Positions 1-6,800 of a stretch of DNA of 7,245 nucleotides are shown piece after piece. The notes under the pieces are model-generated. The model made no database searches. It had not been told where the DNA came from and saw only the letters and a program-made list of their open reading frames with translations. The position numbers and the translations under genes were made by a program. Origin of the DNA: Pirellulaceae bacterium. Lineage in GTDB: Bacteria; Planctomycetota; Planctomycetia; Pirellulales; Pirellulaceae. The stretch lies in NCBI GenBank assembly GCA_013002105.1, contig JABDKS010000865.1, positions 1 through 7,245 on the forward strand, read 5' to 3'. The stretch's first letter is position 1, and each line of letters starts with the position of its first letter.

Positions 1-3000
1 AATCGACACTGCAAGCAACCCCCGCTTGGCGAAACCGTGTCGACTTAAGATCCCAGCAGTACTTGAGTGACCACGTGGTCCGGAACACCTGCATGTTCCC
101 TGCCGCGGGTGTGATCGAAATCGCCGCCCATGCGGCACGCCAGATTCAAGATTCCGCGTCGATTGTGCTGCAAAACTTACAACTGATCAGCCCCTGCTTG
201 TTGACTGACGATCGGCCGCAACAATTCGAAACGGCCTATCGATCAGATCGTCGCCAGCTAACGATAGCCTGTCGCGAGATTGGCGAGCCGACTTGGCAAA
301 CGATTGCCAGCGTGTCGATCAGTGATGATGTTACGAAATCACCTAATATCACTCGGCAAATCGATGTTGCTCGTACAACTTGTACCGAATCGGTCAACGC
401 GACAGCGCTCTACGACTACTGCGCGCGACTGGGACTCGACTACGGTGACCAATTCCGCGGCGTCGTACGCGGTGTTCGACGAAACGGCGAAGCTGTTGTC
501 GATGTGCAATTGCCCGTTTCGGTCTCAACAGAAATTTCCGACTATGGCATTCACCCAGCAATGCTGGATGCCTGTTTTCATGGGATGATTGCTGCTGATC
601 CAGTATTTGACCACACGCTCGGTGGGCTTTACCTGCCAACCGAGATCAAAGAAATCCGCGTTCTCCAGCGGGCTACAGCCAAGGTTACCGCTCACATTCG
701 ACTGATCAGCAAAGACCGCTATCGGATGCTTGCTGACATCGACATCATCAATGATGACGGCGAAGCCTGTTTGCTACTTCGCGGATTCGAAAGCCAACGT
801 GTGCGATCGCAGTTGATCGAGGATTCGGTCCACGATTTAGTCTATCAGTACCGCTGGATTCAATCTGACGTTGCCACCGATGCGGAAGGTTCCGATCCGA
901 TAACGCCAGCTGTTCCCGGCCGAACGTGGTGTCTGTTCGCCGATCACAGTGGCTTGGCCAACGAGCTGGCGGGTCGATTGAGGCAGAATGACATGACGGT
1001 GGTCACCGTCACGCCGGGAGAATCGTTCGCCGTGATCGACGAGCACTCGGTCCAGGTTGATCCCGAAAATCGCGACGACTTTGTCCGACTGTTTCGGCAA
1101 TTTGAATTCACCGACCTGGTCTACCTGTGGGGCTTGAACGTCCCCGATAACGAGGACCTTACCTCACAGCAGCTGGCCGACAGCACACGCTTGACCACCG
1201 TCGCACCAATGCATCTGGTGCAAGCCTGGGAAACTGGTCAACGTCCATCCGACGCCAAGTTGACCATCGTGACCGTTGATGCACAGTCGATCAACGATAG
1301 CCCGGCGTCCGTTTCTGTCGCGCAAGGCCCGTTGGTCGGTTTTGGCCGCGTAATCGTGAGCGAGTGCGCGGCTCTGCGAACCAAGTTGGTGGACGTTTCG
1401 GGACAGCAATCGCCTGATCGCGTCGATTCATTGCTGGCCGAACTGATCTCGCAAAATGATGACGAAGACGAAGTGATGTATCGCGAGGGTCAGCGCTGGC
1501 TGCAACGCTTCGTCCCTCAAGCCGACCAGTTCGTGACGGACCCTACCGCATCGCCGTCCGCGCTGTCGCTCGATCGATCGGCCGGCATCGACGAACTTCA
1601 CTATCGGACACGGGCAACGCAAGGACCGAGTGAGTGTGAAATCGAAATCGAAGTCTTGGCGGCGGGACTGAATTTCAGTGACGTGATGAAAGCGCTGAAT
1701 CTGTACCCCGGGTTACCCGACGGACCGGTGGTCCTGGGTGCCGAATGCAGTGGACGCGTCACGCGCGTGGGGGCCGGCGTGAGTGATTTCAAAGTGGGCG
1801 ACGAAGTCATGGCGGTGGCGCCTGGTTCGTTTGCAACGCATGTCATTGTCACCAGCGATTTAGTGGCCCCCAAGCCATTGGGTATCAGCCACGCAGAAGC
1901 GGCAACGATACCCATCGCATTTCTTACCGCCCACCATGCTTTGGTCCAATGCGGTCACATTGGCACTGGTGACTCGGTTTTGATTCATAGTGCCAGCGGC
2001 GGTGTGGGCTTGGCTGCGATTCAGTTGGCCCGACTGGCCGGCGCCACGATTTTTGCCACCGCTGGCAACGATCAAAAACGAAATCACGTGCGGAATTTGG
2101 GCGCCGCCAAAGTGATGGATTCGCGTAGCCTACAGTTCGCCGATCAGATACTTGACGCGACCGACGGCCAAGGGGTTGATCTGGTTCTGAATTCGTTGCC
2201 GGGCGAGGCCATCGCAAAAGGACTCTCGATCATAAAACCCGGTGGTCGATTTTTGGAAATCGGAAAACGGGACATCTACAACGACGCTCCCTTGGGATTG
2301 CATCCGTTCCGCAACAACTTGGCGTTGTTCGCAATCGATTTGGACCAACTCTTTAAACAGCAGCCCCGATCCATCGGGCAGTGCCTACGTGACCTTGTTC
2401 CACGATTTGAATCGGGAGAACTGCAGCCGCTGGGCGTCAAAACTTACGCCGCGGACAAAACGGCTGATGCTTTTCGATGGATGCAAAAGGGCAAACATAT
2501 CGGCAAGATTGCCGTGAGTTATCAGCAACCGCCGCGTGAGGTACGACCGGGAACCTACGCGCCGATCCAATTTCGCCACGACGGGTCCTATTGGATCGCC
2601 GGAGGACTGGGCGGGTTTGGTTTACAAATCGCACGATGGCTGGTCGACCACGGTGCGGGTAGCGTCGTGCTGAGCGGTCGTAGCAAGACCGTCGCGCTGG
2701 AGGCACGAGCGGCGATCCAAGAAATGCAAGCCAGCGGTGCAAAGATTACCGTCCTGCCCGCTGACATCACGCAAGCCGACGACGTCCGCCAAGTGCTCGA
2801 TGCGATCCAAGCCGACCTGCCACCGCTGCGAGGCGTCTTTCACACCGCGATGGTTCTTGAGGACCGTTTATTGGTCGACTTGGATCGCGAAACGTTACAG
2901 CGCGTGCTGCGACCGAAAGTACTCGGCGGTTGGAATCTGCATCAGCAGACCGTCGACCTGCCGCTGGATCATTTCGTCTTGTTCTCCTCGCTGTCTAGCA

Positions 3001-3806
3001 TTTTTGGTCACGCTGGGCAGGCAAATTACAGCGCTGCCAACGCGGCGCTCGATTCACTGGGCCACTATCGACGTTCGCTCGGCCTGCCCGCTTGCGTGAT
3101 GAACTGGGGACACCTTGGCGAAGTCGGTTACCTGGCTCAGCGATCGGAACTGGGCGAGCGACTGGAGCGACAAGGCGTGCTGAGTTTTTCCGTGCAGCAG
3201 GCCACCGACGCTCTTGAGTATGCCCTGCAAACTCAATCGGTGCAGATGAGCGTGCTACGAATGGACTGGTCAACCTGGCGCGGACTGGGTCTAACCACCC
3301 GAGTGTCACCGCGATTCGCACATTTGATTCATGGCGCCGGTGACGCGGCAGACGTACGCGGTGCCCATGTAACAGCGGATGATTTGCGAGCCGCCGATCA
3401 GTTCAAGCGAATTGAAATGATTGGTGAGATGTTGCGAGCGAAAGCCGGGAAATTGCTGGGAATCGAAATGCAACAGCTCGATACCAAACGACCATTGCTG
3501 GATTTGGGCCTCGATTCTTTGATGGCAGTTGAAATGCGCAACTGGGTGGAAAGTCAAGTCGAAATCAATCTGCCAATCAGCAGCTTGATGCGCAGCTCCG
3601 GACTGGATTCGCTGACGCAAACGGTTGCCGAAGCTCTCCAGGACCAGCAGTCCGTCGGTATTGCACCCACGTCCGACGATCATGCGATTACGTCTCATCG
3701 AGCCGAAACGCTTTTGGATGAATTGCCAGAATTGAGCGACAACGAAGTCAGTGAATTGTTGAGCCAAATGTTGCGTCAGCAACAGGACGGATCATCCGAT
3801 GACTGA
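1..3806 (+). CDS. Type I modular PKS, C-terminal part: DH-structural KR-ER-KR-ACP (5' end outside window)
   Basis: Multidomain polyketide synthase, cytosolic, acting on an acyl chain held on its own carrier domain. The frame is open from the window edge (first full codon at 3) to TGA at 3804-3806, giving 1267 residues. A TTG at 63 could be taken as a start, but it falls inside the dehydratase active-site block (YLSDHVV, with the catalytic His at 72-74), so the gene must begin upstream, where the KS and AT domains are expected. Domain order with residues counted from base 3: DH 1-275, structural KR 276-515, ER 520-843, catalytic KR 850-1095, ACP 1130-1215, tail to 1267. All three reductive-loop activities have their main motifs, so the module should give a fully saturated beta-carbon. 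There is no C-methyltransferase between DH and KR and no thioesterase. The stop codon overlaps the NRPS start, placing both genes in one operon. Modular versus iterative use cannot be decided without the KS. Confidence 0.97.
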   Translation, partial: STLQATPAWRNRVDLRSQQYLSDHVVRNTCMFPAAGVIEIAAHAARQIQDSASIVLQNLQLISPCLLTDDRPQQFETAYRSDRRQLTIACREIGEPTWQTIASVSISDDVTKSPNITRQIDVARTTCTESVNATALYDYCARLGLDYGDQFRGVVRGVRRNGEAVVDVQLPVSVSTEISDYGIHPAMLDACFHGMIAADPVFDHTLGGLYLPTEIKEIRVLQRATAKVTAHIRLISKDRYRMLADIDIINDDGEACLLLRGFESQRVRSQLIEDSVHDLVYQYRWIQSDVATDAEGSDPITPAVPGRTWCLFADHSGLANELAGRLRQNDMTVVTVTPGESFAVIDEHSVQVDPENRDDFVRLFRQFEFTDLVYLWGLNVPDNEDLTSQQLADSTRLTTVAPMHLVQAWETGQRPSDAKLTIVTVDAQSINDSPASVSVAQGPLVGFGRVIVSECAALRTKLVDVSGQQSPDRVDSLLAELISQNDDEDEVMYREGQRWLQRFVPQADQFVTDPTASPSALSLDRSAGIDELHYRTRATQGPSECEIEIEVLAAGLNFSDVMKALNLYPGLPDGPVVLGAECSGRVTRVGAGVSDFKVGDEVMAVAPGSFATHVIVTSDLVAPKPLGISHAEAATIPIAFLTAHHALVQCGHIGTGDSVLIHSASGGVGLAAIQLARLAGATIFATAGNDQKRNHVRNLGAAKVMDSRSLQFADQILDATDGQGVDLVLNSLPGEAIAKGLSIIKPGGRFLEIGKRDIYNDAPLGLHPFRNNLALFAIDLDQLFKQQPRSIGQCLRDLVPRFESGELQPLGVKTYAADKTADAFRWMQKGKHIGKIAVSYQQPPREVRPGTYAPIQFRHDGSYWIAGGLGGFGLQIARWLVDHGAGSVVLSGRSKTVALEARAAIQEMQASGAKITVLPADITQADDVRQVLDAIQADLPPLRGVFHTAMVLEDRLLVDLDRETLQRVLRPKVLGGWNLHQQTVDLPLDHFVLFSSLSSIFGHAGQANYSAANAALDSLGHYRRSLGLPACVMNWGHLGEVGYLAQRSELGERLERQGVLSFSVQQATDALEYALQTQSVQMSVLRMDWSTWRGLGLTTRVSPRFAHLIHGAGDAADVRGAHVTADDLRAADQFKRIEMIGEMLRAKAGKLLGIEMQQLDTKRPLLDLGLDSLMAVEMRNWVESQVEINLPISSLMRSSGLDSLTQTVAEALQDQQSVGIAPTSDDHAITSHRAETLLDELPELSDNEVSELLSQMLRQQQDGSSDD
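3..827 (+). other. PKS dehydratase (DH) domain, N-terminal edge cut
   Basis: Double-hotdog dehydratase that removes water from the beta-hydroxyacyl-ACP to give the enoyl-ACP. The first active-site motif, HxxxGxxxxP in the family, reads HVVRNTCMFP here, with the catalytic His at 72-74, an Asn in place of the usual Gly, and the Pro kept. The YGxxF block is present as YGDQF (Tyr at 441-443). The second motif reads HPAMLDACFH, giving the catalytic Asp at 567-569 and a DxxxH ending (His at 579-581) as in many PKS dehydratases. Both catalytic residues are present, so activity is expected despite the Gly-to-Asn change. Only a few residues of the domain can be missing at the left edge. Confidence 0.92.
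828..1547 (+). other. Structural (non-catalytic) ketoreductase subdomain
   Basis: Truncated Rossmann-like half that scaffolds the catalytic KR and, in DH-ER-KR modules, precedes the ER in sequence. It opens with LVYQYRW at 837-857, matching the usual YxxxW-type entry to this subdomain. It carries the conserved late block VAQGPLVGFGRVI at about 1317-1355, followed by LVDVSG. It has no glycine-rich nucleotide motif and no Ser/Tyr catalytic pair, as expected for the structural half. It follows the DH directly, with no room for a C-methyltransferase. Boundaries are approximate. Confidence 0.85.
1560..2530 (+). other. PKS enoylreductase (ER) domain
   Basis: Medium-chain dehydrogenase-type enoylreductase, reducing the trans-enoyl-ACP made by the DH to a saturated acyl-ACP with NADPH. 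The substrate-binding part contains AAGLNFSDVMKALNLYPG (about 1662-1715) and GAECSGRV, both typical of PKS ER domains. The nucleotide-binding motif is IHSASGGVGLAAIQLA, with its His at 1986-1988. Later ER-typical blocks include VDLVLNSLPGEA, GGRFLEIGKRDI and the closing GKHIGKIAVS. Length (about 320 residues) is normal for the family. Nothing suggests inactivation. Product stereochemistry cannot be read safely by eye. Confidence 0.95.
2550..3290 (+). other. PKS ketoreductase (KR) catalytic domain, B-type-like
   Basis: Short-chain dehydrogenase fold that reduces the beta-ketoacyl-ACP to the beta-hydroxy form with NADPH. The cofactor motif is GGLGGFG at 2601-2621. The PKS KR active-site set is complete: Lys at 2916-2918 (in RPKVLGG), Ser at 2988-2990 (second Ser of LFSSLSS), Tyr at 3027-3029 and Asn at 3039-3041 (YSAAN); Ser and Tyr are 13 residues apart as usual. 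The LDD position of B-type KRs reads LED in the VFHTAMVLEDRLL stretch, keeping the final Asp, and the Trp that marks A-type KRs is absent (Phe at 3003-3005). This predicts a D-configured (3R) hydroxyl intermediate, which is lost when the DH and ER act. Confidence 0.95.
3390..3647 (+). other. Acyl carrier protein (ACP) domain
   Basis: Carrier domain that holds the growing acyl chain as a thioester on 4'-phosphopantetheine. The attachment motif is LGLDSLMAVEMRNW, with the modified Ser at 3516-3518. The preceding KAGKLLGIE stretch and the following LPISSLMRSSGLDSLTQTVAEAL helices match the four-helix ACP fold of type I PKSs. It is the last catalytic-type domain of this protein, so the chain it carries must pass to another protein, most simply the condensation domain of the NRPS encoded next. 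Confidence 0.96.
3648..3803 (+). other. PKS C-terminal tail with candidate docking helix
   Basis: After the ACP come about 50 residues with no thioesterase. A short linker leads to an acidic stretch (ETLLDELPE) and a predicted amphipathic helix at 3732-3785, LSDNEVSELLSQMLRQQQ, ending in a polar DGSSDD. Such C-terminal helices commonly mediate docking to the next assembly-line protein. The docking role is inferred from position and pattern only. Confidence 0.6.
3784..3806 (+). promoter_or_regulatory. Translational coupling region: weak SD and 8-base gene overlap
   Basis: The NRPS start ATG (3799-3801) lies inside the last codons of the PKS gene, whose TGA is at 3804-3806, so 8 bases are shared in different frames. 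A purine-rich AGGA (3784-3787), within AGGACGGA, sits 11 bases before the ATG and is a plausible but weak, slightly distant ribosome binding site. The arrangement favours re-initiation by ribosomes finishing the PKS, which would help keep the two partners at similar levels. Confidence 0.6.
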
Positions 3807-6800
3807 CACGAATCCACTGGCAAATCTTTCGTCCGATCAGCAACGCGCGCTGCTGCAGAACATGTTGCGAAAGAAAGCTGATGCGGCACGGCATTTCCCC
3901 ATGTCGGTTGGCCAACAGGGCCTCTGGCACGCGTTTTGTCGTGATCGATTCTCCACGGCGTTCAACGTGTTTCTGCCCTCGCGAATACGATCCCATTTGG
4001 ACGTCAATGCATTGCAGCACGCCATGGAGCGGGTGGTCGATCGACATCCCTGCCTGCGCACCACCTTCTCCGACGAAAACCTGCAACTGCGACAGCGCGT
4101 CCATGACCGATTGCCGCCCGAGTTTCTGGTCATCGATGCCAGCCAACTGAGTGACGAAGAAATTCGTCAGCAGGTCGTGATCCAGACACAGCGACCGTTC
4201 GATTTACGAATCGGACCGTTGTTGCGGATGGCTGTATTTCGGAAAAGTGATGATGATTACGTCGTTGTCGCGACAACGCATCACATCGTGGTCGATTTTT
4301 GGTCGCTGATCTTGATTCTGAACGAATTGCGAGCCATGTATCCCGCGCTGGCCGCCGGCCAGACAATCGACTTGCCACCAGCCGATGCGAGCTATGCCGA
4401 TTTTGTTCAAGCTCAGCAGGCAGTGCTCGACAATTTTGGCGGCCGGCAGCTTTGGCAATACTGGCGGGAAACACTTCGTGACGCACCGCCCGTACTGGAG
4501 TGGGCAGCCGACTACCAGCGCCCTCCTGAGTTCACCAACCGAGGCGATGTAACGCCGCTTTCATTCGACAGAGAGACGGCGAACAAAATCAATCGACTCG
4601 CCACGCTTGCCAACACCACACCCAACGCCGTCGTCTTGGCAGCGCTGCAAGTTTTCATTCGGCGCACCACCAACCAGCGTGACTTTTTGATCGGCAGCCC
4701 ATTCTCAGGTCGCAGTCATCAGCAGTTCGAACGTACGGTCGGATTCTTTGTCAACATGCTGCCGTTACGGGCCAATCTATCGGATAACCCCAGTTTCCAA
4801 ACGCTGGTACAGCGTGCGGGAAAAACTTTGATGATGGCACTGGAGCATGAAAGCTTTCCGTTTGCCGAAATCGTCCGCCGTATCGACCCTCCGCGTGATC
4901 CAAGTCGCACGCCGCTCTTTCAGGTTTCTTGCACGTTCGAGAAATCTCATTTGCGTGAGGAAGCGGGCCGTGCCGGGTTCTTACTGGCTGGCGAAACGCA
5001 GGTCATCGAATTTGGCGGCTTGATACAAGAGAGCTTTCACATTCCTCATACGACCTGTCACTACGACGTCGAGTTCATATTCGAACAGACGGATACCCAG
5101 TTGCGGGGAATGATTTGTTACTGCCGAGACCTTTTCAGCTCGGAATCGGCACAGACGATGGCCGAGAACTTTCAACGTTTGTTCGCCAATCTCCTGGATG
5201 ATCCGACTGCGTTGATCGAAGAGGTCGACTGGACGCTTCCCCAATCGCGGCCTTTCGCAATGGATGGCAACTGCGAAACATTACTGCAGCGAGTCAATCA
5301 CCGATCCCACACCGTTGCTTTGATCGATCAAGATGTCCGCCAGACGCACCGGCAAATTCAAGAGCATGCCGACAACATCGCTGGAAGTCTTGGTCAACGC
5401 GGGATCGGCCCTGGCGATGTTGTACCCGTGGTAGGGCGGCGCGGAGCAATGGTTACCACGGCAATGCTGGGGGTCATGAAAAGCGGTGCTGCTGTGATCC
5501 CGATCGATTCAAACCAGCCGTCCATCACGTGGGATGATCTGACCGACGATGCCGAAATAAAACTGGTCGTGGTGGATCAACCGTCGACCTGGTCACAATC
5601 ATGCACCAGTCCGGTCGTCACGATCGATGAACTAGTCAAGTCAACAAATACCACCGACCAATACGAATGCACACCCGATGATCTGGCATACGTCATTTAC
5701 ACATCCGGATCCACCGGCAGACCGAAGGGTGTAATGATTCAACATCGGGCGATCGCCAATACCATTCGTTGGCGGTGTGAGACGGTCACGCTGCAGAGCG
5801 ATGACCGTGTTTTAGTTTTGCTTTCGCATCAGTTTGATGCGGGATTTCATCTGGCGATCAGCACGCTGGCCCAAGGTGCTGCCTGCGTCTGGGCCGACAC
5901 GGATGCGGCGAGAGACATCGACAAGCTGATTGATCAAATTATCCGTGACCGGATCACGGTACTGCCCGCCGTGCCAAGTTTGATGCGACTGATCGTGACT
6001 CATCCCCGATTTGATCAGTGCGTGACGCTGCGTCAAGTTTGGATGGGTGGAGAAAGCATGCCGACCGACTTGCCCGAACTCATTTGGCAAGACACTCCGG
6101 CGCGAATCTGGAATTTTTACGGGCCCACCGAAGCGGCGGTCGAATCGACGGCACACGAAATCAAGAGTCCCGATCCGCGAAGACCGATTTCAATTGGCAA
6201 ACCTATTCTGAACACCGAAGTACGGATTCTGGATGATTCGCTGCGACCTGTTCCCGATACGGTCGTGGGGCAACTTGCGATCGGCGGACGCGGATTGGCA
6301 CAGGGATATTTCAATCGTCCGGATTTGACCGACCAAAGCTTCACCACCCTGACTGGTCCCCGCGGCGAAGAACACCGTTTCTATCTGACCGGCGACCTTT
6401 GTCGCCAACGTGTTGACGGACAAATCGATTTCCTTGGCCGCATCGATGATCAGATCAAGCTGCACGGTTATCGAATCGAATTGCAGGAGATCGATGCAAT
6501 CGTGTGCCTGCATCCCGAGGTGGCCGGTGCGGCGGTGAAGGTGATTGACGGTGACTCACCGAACGCGAAATTGGCCGCGTTTGTTAGCCGGCAACATCCG
6601 GAATCGTCAGCCGACGAATTCTTGGACTCAATCAAACGGCATGTTGCCGAGAAACTGCCAGCCTACAAACGGCCTACAGCTTGGGAATTGCTCCCGCGAT
6701 TACCCATCGGCCCCAACGGTAAAATCAATCGCCGGCAACTGCCTGTGACCGTCACTCGCGCCGATGACTTGGATGACTACGTTGCACCGTCGAACGCTTT

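Noticed and set aside
63..65. TTG as the start codon of the PKS gene
   Set aside because: The frame stays open to the window edge and codes for WRNRVDLRSQQY leading into the dehydratase motif. A start here would cut a DH domain just before its catalytic His and leave no KS or AT.
1571..1580. Palindrome CGATCGATCG as a possible operator
   Set aside because: It sits inside the coding sequence between the structural KR and ER, with no nearby gene start, and encodes ordinary linker residues.
3306..3782. 158-codon open frame on the minus strand
   Set aside because: It lies antisense to the ACP and tail of the PKS, shows no recognisable domain, and is explained by the composition of the real gene. 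The same holds for the other minus-strand and out-of-frame plus-strand open frames across the window.
3799..3806. Frameshift or split of one large PKS-NRPS gene at the overlap
   Set aside because: The PKS ends in a normal ACP plus helical tail, and the NRPS begins with its own ATG and a full C-domain leader helix. Two separate proteins explain the sequence without an error.
4279..4305. Heterocyclisation domain instead of a condensation domain
   Set aside because: The HHxxxD motif is present rather than DxxxxD, and the other C motifs fit ordinary condensation domains.
803..5756. GCGATCGC octamers at 803-810 and 5749-5756, as a cyanobacterial HIP1 signature
   Set aside because: Two copies in 7.2 kb is far below the density in HIP1-rich cyanobacteria and can follow from the general richness of GATC and CGATCG strings in this DNA.
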